A DNA stretch of 64,000 nucleotides from Rhizobiaceae bacterium MnEN-MB40S (GCA_024343425.1 BRLC01000003.1:310001-374000); one strand, 5' to 3'; positions 28,293 through 39,382 are shown, counted from the stretch's first letter. Made by a program: numbers and translations. Notes: generated from the letters alone by a model not told the origin.

Positions 28293-31200
28293 TGAGCGAT
28301 TCCTTCGACATCACCTGGACGCAGGCGCAGCAGGAAAAAGCATCCAATCCGGCCCGGTCGGCCTGGGTGTCCGCGAACGCCGGCTCGGGCAAGACGCATG
28401 TACTGGCGCAACGGGTCATCCGGCTGCTTCTGAACGGTTGCCGACCATCCGCCATCCTCTGCCTGACCTATACGAAGGCGGCCGCATCAGAGATGTCGAA
28501 CCGGGTATTCGAACGGCTGGCGGAATGGACACGGCTGGACGACGCCGCGCTGTCGGCGAGGCTCGCGGATATCGAGGGACGCCGGCCGGACGCCCTGCGC
28601 CTCGCCTTTGCCCGCCAGCTCTTCGCCCGGGCTTTGGAAACGCCGGGCGGTCTGAAAATCCAGACCATACACGCCTTCTGCGAGGCGGTGCTGCACCAGT
28701 TTCCGCTGGAAGCCAATGTGGCCGGCCACTTCGAGGTTCTCGACGAGGCCAACGCGCGACGCCTGCTCGACGAAGCCCGCGAAACCCTGCTGACCGAGGT
28801 GGCGCAGAACGCCGATGCGCGGCTGGTCGATGCGTTCAGAAACGTGCTGGCCGCCACCGGCCAGTGGGGCATGGACCGGCTGTTCGAAGAGATCGTGGGA
28901 GAGCGCGCGGCGATCACCGAGTTCCGGCTTGCGGCCGAACGCCAGGGCGGCGAAGAAAAACTGCTGCGCAGGATCACGGGGCTCGATCCGGACGACACGG
29001 AGGCTTCCATATTGAGCTCCGTCTGGCCGCTCGCAGGATTTCAGGTACCAGCGCTCGCCGAATTCGCGGAAATCGCGCGCAGCCTGAAAGCCAAGCGGGC
29101 GATCGAATTTACGGACGGACTGATACAGGCCGCGGCGCTGGACGATCCGCAGGAACGCTATTCAGCGCTGGCGACGCTGTTTCTGACGTCGGAAGGCAAG
29201 CCCCGCAAACTCGGTTCCTTGGCGACAAAATCGCTTCTGGAGGCGATTCCCGATCTGGAGGACCGGATTGCGGAGGCGCAGGAGCATTTCATGGCGGTCC
29301 GCGACCGGCTGCAGAGGTTGCGCATGGTGTTTCTGACCTGCGACGCGCTGGTGCTCGCCCGCCATCTCGACACCGGCTACGAGGCGCTGAAGCGCCGCGA
29401 CGGCAAACTGGATTTCGACGACCTTGTCGCCCGAACGGGCGCGTTGCTGGCGCGTGACGGCGCAGGTCCGTGGGTGCACTACAAGCTCGATCGCGGGATC
29501 GACCATATTCTCGTCGACGAGGCGCAGGACACGAGTCCCGAACAATGGGCGGTGATCAGCCGGCTCGCCGCGGAATTCTTCGCCGGTCAATCGTCGCGCG
29601 AGACGCTTCGCACCCTGTTCGCCGTCGGCGACGAGAAACAGTCGATCTACTCCTTCCAGGGCGCGCGACCGGATCTCTTCCGGATCAAGCAGCGTGAATT
29701 CAGCCTGATGGCCCGCGACGCCGACCGGCATTTCGAACAGCCGAGGCTGCGGCTCTCCTTTCGCTCGACAGCGAGCGTGCTTGCAGCGGTGGACGACGTT
29801 TTCGAGCCGGAAGAGAACCGGCGCGGGCTCGGCGAGCCAGGCGAACCGGTCGCCCACAGCTCCCACAGGGACCGCGAACCGGGCGTCGTCGAGCTGTGGG
29901 ACATGATCGGCAAGCAGGCGAGCGATGACCATGACGACTGGCGCGCGCCTTTCGACGCGATCGCAGAAGCCGCGCCGCCGGCGGAGCTGGCGCGCCGGAT
30001 CGCCGGGACGATTGTCGACTGGCTTCGCAAGGAGGAATGCATCGTGCGCTCCGGCGCGAAGCGTCCGATTGCCGCCGGAGACATCCTGGTGCTGGTGCGC
30101 AAGCGGGACGCCTTCGTCAACGCGCTGATGCGCGAATTGAAGAAGGCGCAGATCCCTGTCGCCGGCGCGGACCGGCTGGTGCTGACCGGGCATATCGCCG
30201 TGCAGGACCTGATGGCGCTCGGTCGGGTCATGCTGATGCCCGGAGACGATCTTTCGCTGGCCGCCGTCCTCAAGAGCCCGCTGTTCGGTTTTGACGAGGA
30301 CATGCTGTTTCGCCTGGCGGCCGAGCGGCCTGAACGGGCGAGCTTGTTCGATCATCTCACAATGCTGGCGGAATCTGAAGGCGACGTCTGGCGGGGAGCG
30401 CATTCCCGGGTGACCGGACTGCTTGCGATCGCCGACGCCGCCTCTCCCTTTGAATTCTACGCGCGCCTACTTGGACCCGACGGCGGCAGACAGCGCTTCC
30501 TCGCACGGCTCGGCACGGAAGCCAGCGACATTCTGGACGAATTTCTTTCGTTCTGCCTCGATCATGAATCCGGCGGTCTTCCGGGTCTGCAGGCCCTGAT
30601 CGCGTCGCTGGAAAGCGCCTCTCCCGTCATCAAGCGCGAACTGGAGCAGGGTCGCGACGAAATCCGCATCATGACGGTGCACGCCTCCAAGGGGCTCGAG
30701 GCGCCGGTGGTCTTCCTGGTGGATTCCGGAGGAAAACCGGCCGACGAACGCCATGCGCCGCGCCTGCAGACGTTGCCGATAGAGGCTGCAACCGGATTGC
30801 CGGTGTCCGCGCCGCTCTGGATTCCCGGCAAAAGCTACGCCAACAGCGTCGGCGACGCCATGAAATCGGACTGGCTTTCTGCCATGGACGACGAATACCG
30901 GCGGCTTCTCTATGTCGGGATGACGCGCGCCGCCGACCGGCTGATCGTCTGCGGCTATCACGGGATCAAGGTCCCCTCCTGGCGTCACTGGCACGCGATC
31001 GTGAAGGAGGCCCTCACGGAAACGGCCTCCGCGTCGCCCGAGACTTTCAGCGCCGGGGCTGCGCAATGGGAGGGGCTGCGCTACACGCTGCACGACGCCG
31101 AGGGCTATCAGCTGCAGTCGGGCCCGGCTGCGCCCGAAAGCGACCATCCGCCGCTTCCCGACGCGCTTGGCCGACCGCTTCCGAAGCCGGCGCGGCTACC

Positions 31201-31822
31201 GCGTCCCCTGACGCCGTCGTCGACGGGCCTTGCGGTCGAGGCCGACCCGTCCGACGCGCCGGTCATGACGTCGCCCTTCGACAACGAGCGAGGCGACGAG
31301 CGGCCGCTGGAGCGCGGCCGAATCGTTCACAGGCTGTTGCAGCTTCTGCCCGACCAGGCGCCGGCCGAACGGCGGCGTCTGGCCGCGCGCTATCTGGGGC
31401 GGGCGCTTCCCGACTGGAGCCCGCCGGACCGTGAAGCCCTCGCCGACAGCATTCTTGCAATCCTGGAGGATCCCCGGTTCGCGCCGGTGTTCTCCCCTGC
31501 CAGCCGCGCCGAGGTTTCGATGATGGGCACGCTGGAAGTCGCCGGCGAGCAACGGGCGGTCTCGGCGCGGCTCGACCGGCTGGCCGTCTCGGAGGGCGAG
31601 GTGTTGATCGTCGACTACAAGACCGACCGCAACGTTCCGGCCGATGACAGCGAGGTCGCCGCCGTTTACCTGACGCAGCTTGCGCTCTACCGCGCCCTGC
31701 TGCAGCCGATCTACCCGGACCGGACGGTGCGCGCGGCGCTGCTCTACACGGAGGCTCCGCGCCTGATCGTCTGCGACAACCGGCGCCTCGACGAGACGCT
31801 TTCGGCGCTGTCGACAATGTGA
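28292..31822 (+). CDS. addA: AddA subunit of the AddAB helicase-nuclease
   Basis: A 1176-aa UvrD/RecB-like helicase plus nuclease. It has Walker [19 protein letters not shown] near residue 30, Walker [34 protein letters not shown], motif [20 protein letters not shown] and motif [18 protein letters not shown]. The C-terminal nuclease motif is [17 protein letters not shown] at 28292 shares its G with the addB TAG stop, giving tight coupling; this start gives [20 protein letters not shown] as the N-terminus, as in homologues. Confidence 0.96.
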   Translation: MSDSFDITWTQAQQEKASNPARSAWVSANAGSGKTHVLAQRVIRLLLNGCRPSAILCLTYTKAAASEMSNRVFERLAEWTRLDDAALSARLADIEGRRPDALRLAFARQLFARALETPGGLKIQTIHAFCEAVLHQFPLEANVAGHFEVLDEANARRLLDEARETLLTEVAQNADARLVDAFRNVLAATGQWGMDRLFEEIVGERAAITEFRLAAERQGGEEKLLRRITGLDPDDTEASILSSVWPLAGFQVPALAEFAEIARSLKAKRAIEFTDGLIQAAALDDPQERYSALATLFLTSEGKPRKLGSLATKSLLEAIPDLEDRIAEAQEHFMAVRDRLQRLRMVFLTCDALVLARHLDTGYEALKRRDGKLDFDDLVARTGALLARDGAGPWVHYKLDRGIDHILVDEAQDTSPEQWAVISRLAAEFFAGQSSRETLRTLFAVGDEKQSIYSFQGARPDLFRIKQREFSLMARDADRHFEQPRLRLSFRSTASVLAAVDDVFEPEENRRGLGEPGEPVAHSSHRDREPGVVELWDMIGKQASDDHDDWRAPFDAIAEAAPPAELARRIAGTIVDWLRKEECIVRSGAKRPIAAGDILVLVRKRDAFVNALMRELKKAQIPVAGADRLVLTGHIAVQDLMALGRVMLMPGDDLSLAAVLKSPLFGFDEDMLFRLAAERPERASLFDHLTMLAESEGDVWRGAHSRVTGLLAIADAASPFEFYARLLGPDGGRQRFLARLGTEASDILDEFLSFCLDHESGGLPGLQALIASLESASPVIKRELEQGRDEIRIMTVHASKGLEAPVVFLVDSGGKPADERHAPRLQTLPIEAATGLPVSAPLWIPGKSYANSVGDAMKSDWLSAMDDEYRRLLYVGMTRAADRLIVCGYHGIKVPSWRHWHAIVKEALTETASASPETFSAGAAQWEGLRYTLHDAEGYQLQSGPAAPESDHPPLPDALGRPLPKPARLPRPLTPSSTGLAVEADPSDAPVMTSPFDNERGDERPLERGRIVHRLLQLLPDQAPAERRRLAARYLGRALPDWSPPDREALADSILAILEDPRFAPVFSPASRAEVSMMGTLEVAGEQRAVSARLDRLAVSEGEVLIVDYKTDRNVPADDSEVAAVYLTQLALYRALLQPIYPDRTVRAALLYTEAPRLIVCDNRRLDETLSALSTM

Positions 31823-31922
31823 GCGCGCCCGCCTTGAAATTCTTCCGACCGTGTCTGATATTAGGTCCAACGACTGGGTCCGATTCTTTTCGGACCCGAA
31901 TTCAATTCGAAGGAGCAGATTT

Positions 31923-32243
31923 ATGGCCACTGTAAAGGTCGACAACGCGAATTTCGAGAAGGAAGTCCTCAATTCCGCCGAGCCGGTGGTTGTCGATTTC
32001 TGGGCCGAATGGTGCGGTCCGTGCAAGATGATCGCCCCCAGCCTTGAAGAAATCTCTGCGGAGATGGAAGGCAAGATCAAGGTCGCAAAGCTTAACATCG
32101 ACGAAAACCCGGAACTCGCCGCCCGCTATGGCGTGCGCTCGATTCCGACGCTGACCATGTTCAAGGCCGGCGAAGTCGCCGACATGAAGGTGGGCGCGCT
32201 GCCGAAATCGGCGCTGTCCAGCTGGATCAGCGGCGCCGTCTGA
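31923..32243 (+). CDS. trxA: Thioredoxin
   Basis: A 106-aa cytosolic disulfide reductase with the WCGPCK redox site (residues ~30-35), the cis-Pro loop SIPTLTMF, and standard thioredoxin length. ATG at 31923 follows AAGGAG by 9 nt. It is 100 bp downstream of addA and followed by a strong terminator, the usual end of the addAB-trxA cluster in Rhizobiales. Confidence 0.98.
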   Translation: MATVKVDNANFEKEVLNSAEPVVVDFWAEWCGPCKMIAPSLEEISAEMEGKIKVAKLNIDENPELAARYGVRSIPTLTMFKAGEVADMKVGALPKSALSSWISGAV

Positions 32244-32271
32244 ACGAACGCGCTTTTTTACACGTATTCAG

Positions 32272-32301
32272 CCCGCAAGGCTCATGGCCTTGCGGGTTTT
32301 T
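32272..32301 (+). terminator. Intrinsic terminator after trxA
   Basis: A 10-bp perfect stem CCCGCAAGGC / GCCTTGCGGG (32272-32281 and 32287-32296) with loop TCATG is followed by TTTTTCTTT. Confidence 0.9.
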
Positions 32302-32463
32302 CTTTGCCCTGTGGAGGCTGGCTTTCGGTCGCGAAGGCCGGTGTTGCCGAGAGACCGGATGGATCTCGGCTCGAGGACCGGGATGAGGGAGGGAGGAAAG
32401 GCGTGATTGTTTTTAAGTCTTTGTTTTTGTTATATATTATCAGCGCGCGCCTGCTTTCCTTTT

Positions 32464-32705
32464 CATTTGGCTTTGTTTCGGGAATTTGGATTTTTCACTC
32501 GCTGGAGATCTGGCTTCGTTTCGGGAATTGGCGAATTTCAAACTGAATGTGCCCTCTGAAGCCCCGCAAAACCTGCCTTCGTTCAACAGGCTGGGCGCGG
32601 CAGGACCAGGCATTCATCCAATCTGGCTTTGTTTCGGGATTTTCGATTTTCCATCTTTCAGGACGGTCTGGCTTTGTTTCGGGAATCTGCGTTTTTCACC
32701 ATTAT
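32464..32705. repeat. Degenerate pyrimidine-rich direct repeats (4 clear copies) in the trxA-folC gap
   Basis: Four imperfect copies share the core TGGCTTTGTTTCGGGAAT, beginning at 32468, 32511, 32624 and 32669. The first and last match over 33 nt with about four differences. Spacings are 43, 113 and 45 nt; a weaker fifth copy may start near 32574 (CTGCCTTCGTTCAA). The whole 508-bp gap (32302-32809) lies between the convergent trxA and folC genes, is AT-richer than the genome, and has no supportable gene. Short frames through it only translate the repeats. Confidence 0.8.
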
Positions 32706-32809
32706 TGAATTCGCGGGCCGATGCTGAATCCGTGTTGTGAAGGGCGCACCTATAGCACATTCAGACCAAAAATGCACCTTAAGTTCTGTCTTTGTTCCGC
32801 AGAGTGCAG

Positions 32810-34144
32810 CTACTGCGGCGGGGTTCCGTTTTCGGCGAGGATCTCGCCGACCAGGTAGAGTGAGCCGCAGATCAGGATGCGCGGGGGGACGTCCAGCTTT
32901 TTCCAGTCTTCGGCCATCAGGTCGAGCGCCTGGTAGACGTCGATGGCCGGCTGGGCGGTCAGGCCCGCCCGCGCGGCGTCGTCGGCCAGCGCGACCGGAT
33001 CGATGCCGGCTTCCGAGCCGCTGACAGGTATGGCGTAGACGTGGCGCGCCATATCCTCGAAGACGCGAAAATAGCCGAACGGATCCTTGGTGTTGATCAT
33101 GCCGGCTATGAGAAACAGCGGCCGCGAAAAACGCTCCTCGAGCTCAGCGAGCGTTTCGGACACGACCACGGCCGCGCCCGGATTATGGCCGCCGTCGACC
33201 CAGATTTCGGCGCCGGGCAGCGCCGCGTCGACGATCCGGCCGGACACCAGGCGCTGCATGCGACCCGGCCAGCTGACAGTGTGCAGGCCTTGTTCGATCG
33301 CTTCGGGCGCGCAGGCGAACCCCGCCGCCCTGATCGCGCGGATGGCGGCGGCCGCGTTGGCGATCTGGTGGCGGCCGTTCAGCGCCGGCAGCGGAAGGTC
33401 GAGCAGGCCGGTCTCGTCCTGATAGACGAGTCGTCCATGTTCTTCATAGGCCTGGAAATCCTGCCCGTAGACGCTCAACGGACTTCCAAGCCTGTTGGCG
33501 GCCGAAACGATCGTTTCGCGCGCCGCGTCCTCGGACTGAAAGCCGACCACAACCGGACGTCCCGGCTTGATGATGCCAGCCTTCTCCGCTGCGATCAGCT
33601 CCACCCGATCGCCGAGAAAGGCCTGATGGTCGAGCGCGATCGGCATGATGAGGCTGACCGCGGGATCGCTGAGGATATTGGTTGCGTCGAAACGACCTCC
33701 GAGACCGACTTCGACAATCGCGACATCAGCCGGCTGTTCGCTGAACAGCAGGAACATGACAGCGGTCAGGATCTCGAATACCGTGATGGGCTGACCGCCA
33801 TTGGCCTCGGCCACGCGTTCGATGGCGTCGGCGAAGAGATCATCGTCGACAAGCTGACCCGGCCCCGACTTCGAGGCGATGCGATAACGCTCATGCCAGT
33901 GCACCAGATGCGGCGAGGTGTGGACATGCACGCCGAGGCCTGCCGCCTCCAGCATGGACCGGCAAAAGGCCGTCGCCGACCCCTTGCCGTTGGTGCCGGC
34001 CACATGGATGACAGGCGGCAGACGGTCCTGGGGGTCGCCGAGGCGGCTCAACAGTTTACGTATGCGTTCGAGCGTAAGATCGAAACCCTTCGGATGAAGG
34101 GTCATCAGTCGTTCGATCGCTTCAGTCGCTCTTGTCTTTGTCAC
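32810..34144 (-). CDS. folC: Bifunctional folylpolyglutamate / dihydrofolate synthase
   Basis: A 444-aa Mur-ligase-family enzyme adding glutamate to folates. It has the P-loop [44 protein letters not shown], the [13 protein letters not shown] segment with the ATP/Mg His, and a C-terminal [14 protein letters not shown] at 34144 follows GGAG by 5-6 nt and gives the homologous N-terminal extension before [13 protein letters not shown]; it overlaps the accD end by 23 bp. Downstream of accD in the trpFBA-accD-folC run. Confidence 0.95.
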   Translation of the reverse strand: MTKTRATEAIERLMTLHPKGFDLTLERIRKLLSRLGDPQDRLPPVIHVAGTNGKGSATAFCRSMLEAAGLGVHVHTSPHLVHWHERYRIASKSGPGQLVDDDLFADAIERVAEANGGQPITVFEILTAVMFLLFSEQPADVAIVEVGLGGRFDATNILSDPAVSLIMPIALDHQAFLGDRVELIAAEKAGIIKPGRPVVVGFQSEDAARETIVSAANRLGSPLSVYGQDFQAYEEHGRLVYQDETGLLDLPLPALNGRHQIANAAAAIRAIRAAGFACAPEAIEQGLHTVSWPGRMQRLVSGRIVDAALPGAEIWVDGGHNPGAAVVVSETLAELEERFSRPLFLIAGMINTKDPFGYFRVFEDMARHVYAIPVSGSEAGIDPVALADDAARAGLTAQPAIDVYQALDLMAEDWKKLDVPPRILICGSLYLVGEILAENGTPPQ

Positions 34145-35126
34145 CTGGCTCCGATCCGGCGGCGTCGGACGTCTCGAGTTTCTCGTCAACAGCGGGCGGT
34201 TCCGCGGTTTCAGTCGGCGGCGCTTCGGCTTCCGGCTCCTCGACGACTGCTTCAGGACTGACAGGTTCTTCAGGCGCGGGCAGTCCCATCAGCATCCTGA
34301 GCAGGCTGGCAAGCGTGTCCGGCAGTTCGTGGCGGGTCACCACCATATCGACCATGCCGTGTTCCATCAGGTATTCCGATGTCTGGAAGCCTTCGGGAAG
34401 CTTCTCGTGAACGGTCTGCTCGATGACGCGCTTGCCGGCAAAGCCGATCTCCGCGCCAGGTTCAGCGATATGGATGTCGCCGAGCATCGCGTAGGAGGCC
34501 GTCACGCCGCCTGTCGTCGGGTTGGTCAGCACGACGATATAGGGCAGACCCGCCTCTTTCAGCATTTCCACCGCGACCGTGGTCTTGGGCAACTGCATCA
34601 GGGAGAGAATGCCTTCCTGCATGCGCGCGCCGCCGGAAGCGGGAAACATCACCAGTGGACATTCGTTCCTGATCGCCGTTTCGAAGGCCTGGACGATCGC
34701 CTCGCCCGCAGCCACGCCGAGCGAACCGCCGATGAAGTTGAAATCATGCGCGCAGGCGACGAGCTTCAGTCCCTTGACCGAGCCGATGCCTGCGACGATT
34801 GAGTCTTCCAGACCGGTCTTTGAGCGGTTGTCGCGCAGCCGGTCGGAGTATTTCTTGGAATCGCGGAACTTCAGCGGATCCTGCTGAACCTGCGGCGCGG
34901 GCAACTCCTCGAATTCGCCCGCGTCGAACAGGTAGCCGAGGCGCTGCCGCGCGGTGATGCGCATGTGGTGACCGGAGCCCGGAATGACCCACATGTTTTC
35001 CTCGAGATCGGTGTGAAACACCATCTCTCCGGTCGCCGGACATTTGATCCAGAGATTTTCCGGCACCTCCCGGCGGCCAAGCATGGAGCCGAATTTCGGC
35101 CGGACAAAGCTGGTGATCCAGTTCAA
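34122..35126 (-). CDS. accD: Acetyl-CoA carboxylase carboxyltransferase beta subunit
   Basis: A 334-aa carboxyltransferase subunit making malonyl-CoA with AccA. The crotonase-like core includes [31 protein letters not shown] and [10 protein letters not shown]. The N-terminal zinc ribbon of E. coli AccD is degenerate: only one Cys remains ([10 protein letters not shown]), which I recall as normal for rhizobial AccD. The C-terminal ~50 residues form an acidic Pro/Glu-rich tail. Homologues begin MNWIT, and that codon here is TTG at 35126, preceded by CGGGAG. It follows trpA with a hairpin in between. Confidence 0.96.
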   Translation of the reverse strand: MNWITSFVRPKFGSMLGRREVPENLWIKCPATGEMVFHTDLEENMWVIPGSGHHMRITARQRLGYLFDAGEFEELPAPQVQQDPLKFRDSKKYSDRLRDNRSKTGLEDSIVAGIGSVKGLKLVACAHDFNFIGGSLGVAAGEAIVQAFETAIRNECPLVMFPASGGARMQEGILSLMQLPKTTVAVEMLKEAGLPYIVVLTNPTTGGVTASYAMLGDIHIAEPGAEIGFAGKRVIEQTVHEKLPEGFQTSEYLMEHGMVDMVVTRHELPDTLASLLRMLMGLPAPEEPVSPEAVVEEPEAEAPPTETAEPPAVDEKLETSDAAGSEPGDKDKSD

Positions 35127-35141
35127 GATGAACTCCCGTGC

Positions 35142-35167
35142 AAGAGATATTGTGCGTTATATCTCTT
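35142..35167. promoter_or_regulatory. AT-rich perfect inverted repeat between trpA and accD
   Basis: AAGAGATAT / ATATCTCTT (9 bp each, 35142-35150 and 35159-35167) with an 8-nt loop. It lies directly upstream of the accD ribosome binding site and TTG start. No T-run follows in either direction, so it is not a standard terminator; it could be an operator or an mRNA structure that affects accD translation. Confidence 0.5.
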
Positions 35168-35180
35168 CATAATTGGTGAT

Positions 35181-36020
35181 TTATTCAGCCGCGGCAAGGC
35201 GTGCGGCGCGAACGCCGTCGGCCAAAGACCGAACAAGGTCGGACACGGCTTGCACCGTATCCCCGGTAGCGCCGTTCTGATCGTCAAGCGAACCGGCGAT
35301 TGCGTTGACGATCGCCGTGCCGACCACGACGCCGTCCGCCGTCGCGCCGATGGCGCGCGCATGCTCACCGGTCTTCACGCCGAATCCGACACAGACCGGA
35401 AGCTGCGTATGACGCTTGATGCGCCGGACGGCCTCGCCCACCTTGTCCGTATCGGGCAGGGCCGAACCGGTGATCCCGGTCATAGAGACGTAATAGACGA
35501 AGCCCGACGTATTGTTGAGAACGGCTGGCAGACGCCGGTCGTCGGTGGTGGGCGTCGCCAGACGGATGAAGTTGATCCCCTTTTCCAGCGCCGGCAGACA
35601 CAATTCGTCGTCCATTTCAGGCGGCAGATCGACGATGATCAGCCCGTCGAGGCCGGCGGCGAGCGCATCGGTCAGGAAACGGTCGACGCCGTAGATATAG
35701 ATCGGATTGTAGTAGCCCATGATCACGATCGGCGTATCGTTGTCGTCTTTCCGGAATTCACGGACCATCTCGAGGGTCTTCGCCAGGGTCTGGCCGCCCT
35801 TCAGAGCCCTTTGTCCCGCCGCCTGGATGGACGGGCCGTCGGCCATGGGATCGGAAAACGGCGCGCCCAGCTCAATGACGTCAGCGCCGGCCGACGGCAG
35901 CGCCTTCATGATTTCCAGCGAAGCGGCGTAGTCCGGGTCGCCGCCCATGAAATAGGTCACCAGCGCCGGGCGTCCCTCCGCTGCCAGCGCCGCAAACCGT
36001 TTGTCCATACGTTCAGTCAT
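35181..36020 (-). CDS. trpA: Tryptophan synthase alpha subunit
   Basis: A 279-aa TIM-barrel lyase that cleaves indole-3-glycerol phosphate. The catalytic Glu is in [16 protein letters not shown], which also holds the second catalytic Asp, with [23 protein letters not shown] and [16 protein letters not shown] at 36020 is chosen because homologues begin [12 protein letters not shown]; the open frame continues into trpB. 8 bp downstream of trpB in the trpF-trpB-trpA order. Confidence 0.97.
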   Translation of the reverse strand: MTERMDKRFAALAAEGRPALVTYFMGGDPDYAASLEIMKALPSAGADVIELGAPFSDPMADGPSIQAAGQRALKGGQTLAKTLEMVREFRKDDNDTPIVIMGYYNPIYIYGVDRFLTDALAAGLDGLIIVDLPPEMDDELCLPALEKGINFIRLATPTTDDRRLPAVLNNTSGFVYYVSMTGITGSALPDTDKVGEAVRRIKRHTQLPVCVGFGVKTGEHARAIGATADGVVVGTAIVNAIAGSLDDQNGATGDTVQAVSDLVRSLADGVRAARLAAAE

Positions 36021-36028
36021 GTCCGCTC

Positions 36029-37249
36029 CTACAACTCGATGCCGAGGTGGCGGGCCGCGGTGAACACGTCCTTGTCTCCCCGGCCGCACAGATTCATGAC
36101 GATGATCTGGTCCCGATCCATATCCGGCGCCCGCTTGATGACTTCGGCCAGCGCATGCGACGGCTCGAGCGCAGGGATGATGCCCTCGACGCGCGTGAGC
36201 CGCTGGAAGGCGGCCAGCGCTTCGTCGTCCATGATCGGCACATATTCCACCCGGCCCATATCCTTCAGCCAGGAATGCTCCGGACCGATGCCCGGATAAT
36301 CGAGGCCGGCGGATATGGAATGGCCCTCCTCGATCTGCCCATCCGCATCCTGCAGCAGATAGGTGCGGTTGCCATGCAGAACGCCGGGGCTTCCGGCCGT
36401 CAGCGAGGCGCAATGTTCTTCCGTGTCGAGCCCCTTGCCGCCGGCTTCGACGCCGACGATCCCGACCTGCTTGTCGTCGAGGAAGGGGTGGAAAAGGCCG
36501 ATGGCGTTGGATCCGCCGCCGACGGCTGCGACCAGAAGGTCCGGCAGGCGGCCTTCAGCCTCCAGGATCTGCTCGCGCGCCTCGCGGCCGATCACCGACT
36601 GCAGGTCGCGCACCATTTCCGGATAGGGATGCGGTCCGGCGGCCGTGCCGATCAGATAATAGGTGCTCTCGACATTCGTCACCCAGTCGCGCAGCGCCTC
36701 GTTCATCGCGTCCTTGAGGGTGCCGTTGCCGGCCTCGACCGGGATGACCTCGGCGCCGAGAAGCTTCATGCGAAAGACGTTGGGCGCCTGCCGTTCAATG
36801 TCGGTCGCGCCCATGTAGACGACGCAGGGAAGCCCGAAGCGCGCGGCGACCGTTGCGGTGGCGACGCCGTGCTGTCCGGCGCCCGTCTCGGCGATAATGC
36901 GGGTCTTGCCCATCCGCCTGGCGAGCAGGATCTGGCCCAGGCAATTGTTGATCTTGTGGGATCCGGTGTGATTGAGCTCGTCGCGCTTGAAGTAGATCTT
37001 CGCGCCGCCCAGTTCCTCCGTCAGCCGCTCGGCGAAATAGAGCGGACTCGGCCGGCCGGTGTAATGGGTGTTGAGATTGTCCAGTTCGCGCTTGTATTCG
37101 GGATCCGACTTTGCAAAGGCCCATGCCTCCTGCAGGTCGAGGATGAGCGGCATCAGGGTTTCGGCAACGAAACGACCGCCGAAAATTCCGAAACGGCCGT
37201 CCTCGTCGGGACCGGCGCGAAATGAATTCGGTTCAATGGGCTTGTTCAC
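36029..37249 (-). CDS. trpB: Tryptophan synthase beta subunit
   Basis: A 406-aa PLP enzyme condensing indole with serine. It has the PLP lysine in [23 protein letters not shown], the phosphate-binding [10 protein letters not shown], and the C-terminal GRGDKDV. There is no ATG at the expected N-terminus. GTG at 37249 ([20 protein letters not shown]) follows GGAAG by 5 nt and matches homologue length; GTG at 37261 would add four residues. Works as an alpha2-beta2 complex with TrpA. Confidence 0.96.
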   Translation of the reverse strand: MNKPIEPNSFRAGPDEDGRFGIFGGRFVAETLMPLILDLQEAWAFAKSDPEYKRELDNLNTHYTGRPSPLYFAERLTEELGGAKIYFKRDELNHTGSHKINNCLGQILLARRMGKTRIIAETGAGQHGVATATVAARFGLPCVVYMGATDIERQAPNVFRMKLLGAEVIPVEAGNGTLKDAMNEALRDWVTNVESTYYLIGTAAGPHPYPEMVRDLQSVIGREAREQILEAEGRLPDLLVAAVGGGSNAIGLFHPFLDDKQVGIVGVEAGGKGLDTEEHCASLTAGSPGVLHGNRTYLLQDADGQIEEGHSISAGLDYPGIGPEHSWLKDMGRVEYVPIMDDEALAAFQRLTRVEGIIPALEPSHALAEVIKRAPDMDRDQIIVMNLCGRGDKDVFTAARHLGIEL

Positions 37250-37279
37250 GGACACTTCCACATCATAGCGACTTGCACA

Positions 37280-37936
37280 TCAGGCAACGGGCTGGCTGAC
37301 AGCCGCGACCTTTTCGAAAAACCGGGAGATCAGGGCGCTGTCCTTGACCCCCGGAGCGGATTCCACGCCCGACGATACGTCGATCGCCATCGCGCCGGTG
37401 ATTTCAAGGGCGGCGCTGACGTTGCCCGCGTTGAGGCCACCGGAAAGCATGTAATCGACGTCGCCGTCAAGCGCGCGCAGCAGCGACCAGTCGAAAGAGA
37501 CGCCGTTGCCGCCCGGAAGCTCCGAACCCGCTGGCGCCTTGGCGTCGAGCAGAAAACGATCGGCGACGCCGCGCCAGGCTCGTATCGCCTCGATATCGGC
37601 CGCGTCGCGGATCGAGAAAACCTTGATGACGGGCAGGCCATAGCGCGCGCGGACCTGGCGAACGCGATCCGGCGTCTCGCCGCCATGAAGCTGCAGATAG
37701 TCCGGATTGACCTCGTCAACGATCCGGTCGAGGACGGCGTCGTCGGCGTTCACGGTGACGGCCACGACGGACGCTCGATCGCCAATTCCCCGGCGCAGGC
37801 GGCCGGCTTCTTCCGGCGTCACGTTGCGCGGGCTTTTCTCGAAGAAGATGAAGCCGATAAGGGACGCCCCCGAGGCAAGCGCCGCCTCGATGGTCTCTTC
37901 CGTCTTCATGCCGCAGATCTTGACCGTCGTCGTCAT
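37280..37936 (-). CDS. trpF: Phosphoribosylanthranilate isomerase
   Basis: A 218-aa TIM-barrel isomerase of tryptophan synthesis. It has the catalytic Cys in VKICGMKTEE at the N-terminus, LIGFIFFEKSPR, YLQLHGGETPD, the catalytic Asp in FLLDAKA, and the phosphate-binding MLSGGLNAGN and AIDVSSGVESAPG. First of trpF-trpB-trpA-accD-folC. It lies 66 bp below the YgjP-like gene on the same strand. Confidence 0.96.
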   Translation of the reverse strand: MTTTVKICGMKTEETIEAALASGASLIGFIFFEKSPRNVTPEEAGRLRRGIGDRASVVAVTVNADDAVLDRIVDEVNPDYLQLHGGETPDRVRQVRARYGLPVIKVFSIRDAADIEAIRAWRGVADRFLLDAKAPAGSELPGGNGVSFDWSLLRALDGDVDYMLSGGLNAGNVSAALEITGAMAIDVSSGVESAPGVKDSALISRFFEKVAAVSQPVA

Positions 37937-38002
37937 GCGCCGCTCGTCGCATGAATCCGTTGCAAAGTCGAGAGTTTTCGTGGTTTGGCGGGGCGACGAA
38001 AC

Positions 38003-38734
38003 TCAGCCGAAGTCGACGGCGTGAAGCGCCGAACCATGGCGCTTCAGCCAGGTTTTCGCCTCATCCGTTCGCGGGCAAAGCGTCCGGCAGAGTTTCCAGA
38101 AACCGGGACCGTGATTCATTTCGCGCAGGTGCGCGACTTCGTGGGCGGCCAGATAGTCGAGCACGTGATCGGGCGCCATGATGATGCGCCAGGAAAAGGA
38201 GAGATTGCCTTCCGACGAGCAGGACCCCCAGCGGCTGCGCGTGTCCTTGAGGCGGATGGCCCTGGGTTTGCGGCCAAGGGCGGACGCGTGACGGGCGACG
38301 GCGGCCTCGAGCTCCGCGCGGGCCTCGCGCCTGAGATAATCGACGACCCGTCGGGCCAGATGTTCGGGCGCGCCGCCGACGAACAGAATGCGCCCGTCTC
38401 CAGTCTCGCGGGCCTCGGTGAGGCCCCGCAACGCGCCGGTGCGGCGGATGATATGCGGAGCCCCGCGAATGCTGATCGCGCTGCCCTCGGCCAGCGTGTC
38501 CGGCTTGGGCAACCTGTCGAGCCTGGTCGACAGCCAGCCATTGTTGCGCAGGAGAAAGCGTTCGACTTCGCGGTCGCTGATGCCCGGCGGCACTGTCATG
38601 CGCAGGGCCCGGCCGCCCGGCTCGATCCTGAGCGTGAGCCGTGTGGCCCGGCTGTGTTCCCGGATCGTCAGGGGCAGTCGCCTGCCGGCGACGGCGATAT
38701 CGCGTTGTTTCGAATTGGCTGGCAAAATAATCAA
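38003..38734 (-). CDS. YgjP-type (DUF45) zinc metallopeptidase-like protein
   Basis: 243 aa. The zinc motif HExxH is in LAAHEVAHLREMNHGPGFW, with a second conserved region RLKDTRSRWGSCSSEGNLSFSWRI; both define the YgjP/WLM-related DUF45 family (M48-like gluzincin fold). Its cellular substrate is unknown. There is no ATG at the N-terminus and an in-frame stop lies just upstream, so translation starts at TTG 38734 or TTG 38725; no strong ribosome binding site is seen. It may lead the trp operon. Confidence 0.88.
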   Translation of the reverse strand: MIILPANSKQRDIAVAGRRLPLTIREHSRATRLTLRIEPGGRALRMTVPPGISDREVERFLLRNNGWLSTRLDRLPKPDTLAEGSAISIRGAPHIIRRTGALRGLTEARETGDGRILFVGGAPEHLARRVVDYLRREARAELEAAVARHASALGRKPRAIRLKDTRSRWGSCSSEGNLSFSWRIIMAPDHVLDYLAAHEVAHLREMNHGPGFWKLCRTLCPRTDEAKTWLKRHGSALHAVDFG

Positions 38735-38783
38735 CCGGATTGTCTTTGGGAAAAACTAGCTGATTCTGAATCAGTTGCGCAAA

Positions 38784-38810
38784 ACAAAAGAGCGCCCGAT
38801 GAGCGCTCTT
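38784..38810 (-). terminator. Intrinsic terminator after the DUF2852 gene
   Basis: On the minus strand an 8-bp stem AAGAGCGC / GCGCTCTT (38788-38810) with a 7-nt loop is followed by TTGTTTTG. It lies 29 bp past the DUF2852 stop. Confidence 0.8.
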
Positions 38811-38838
38811 GAAGAGTTGCAGTTCAGGCGATAGCCTG

Positions 38839-39255
38839 TCAGTCGTTGTCCTCGAAGCGATCACGCCCGGGCTTGCGCTGGGACATGAAGCGGTCGAACT
38901 CTTCCTGGTCCTTGGCGCGGCGCAGTTCGCGAAGATAGTCGTCGAATTCCTGACGCGCTTCCTCGAGCTTGCGGCGCTCTTCCTCGATACGCTTGAGTTC
39001 AGTTTCACGCCACTCGTCGAAAGCGACGTTTCCGGTGCGGGCATGAAAGCCGCCGCGATGGCGGGCATGCTTGCAGCCGAAGGCCTTGCCACTGGTGGCC
39101 TTTCTGAAGTCCTGCTTGAATTCGTCGAGCCTGTCGCCCCAGATAATGTAGGCGAGCATGGCCAGGCCGAGCGGCCAGAACACGACAAATCCCAGAACCA
39201 TCAGGCCGATAGTAAGAGGCGTCCAGGCCGGACGCAGCATTGAGGTGTTGGTCAT
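38839..39255 (-). CDS. DUF2852 small membrane protein
   Basis: 138 aa with one membrane segment (about residues 15-38, TIGLMVLGFVVFWPLGLAM) followed by a long charged coiled coil (ELKRIEEERRKLEEARQEF, then DDYLRELRRA). It matches the alphaproteobacteria-specific DUF2852 family, function unknown. ATG at 39255 follows AAGGG by 8 nt and is preferred to one at 39273. Monocistronic, with its own terminator. Confidence 0.85.
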   Translation of the reverse strand: MTNTSMLRPAWTPLTIGLMVLGFVVFWPLGLAMLAYIIWGDRLDEFKQDFRKATSGKAFGCKHARHRGGFHARTGNVAFDEWRETELKRIEEERRKLEEARQEFDDYLRELRRAKDQEEFDRFMSQRKPGRDRFEDND

Positions 39256-39382
39256 TGAATAGCCCTTGTTCAAACAGACGAGACGAAAGTGTCTGCGCGA
39301 AAAACCATGTGGGTGGTGAACGCCGCTGATTCAAGAAATATTCAGAATTTACCGATCAAGCTATTGCATATATTCGATATTC

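Noticed and set aside
32464-32705. CRISPR array
   Set aside because: Repeats are too divergent, spacing is irregular (43, 113, 45 nt) and no cas genes are present.
32486-32740. Small plus-strand frame across the repeat cluster, encoding repeated WLCFG-like units
   Set aside because: The protein repeats are only the translation of the DNA repeats; no ribosome binding site and no family match.
33041-34261. 406-codon plus-strand frame opposite folC
   Set aside because: Antisense shadow; folC on the minus strand has the Mur-ligase motifs.
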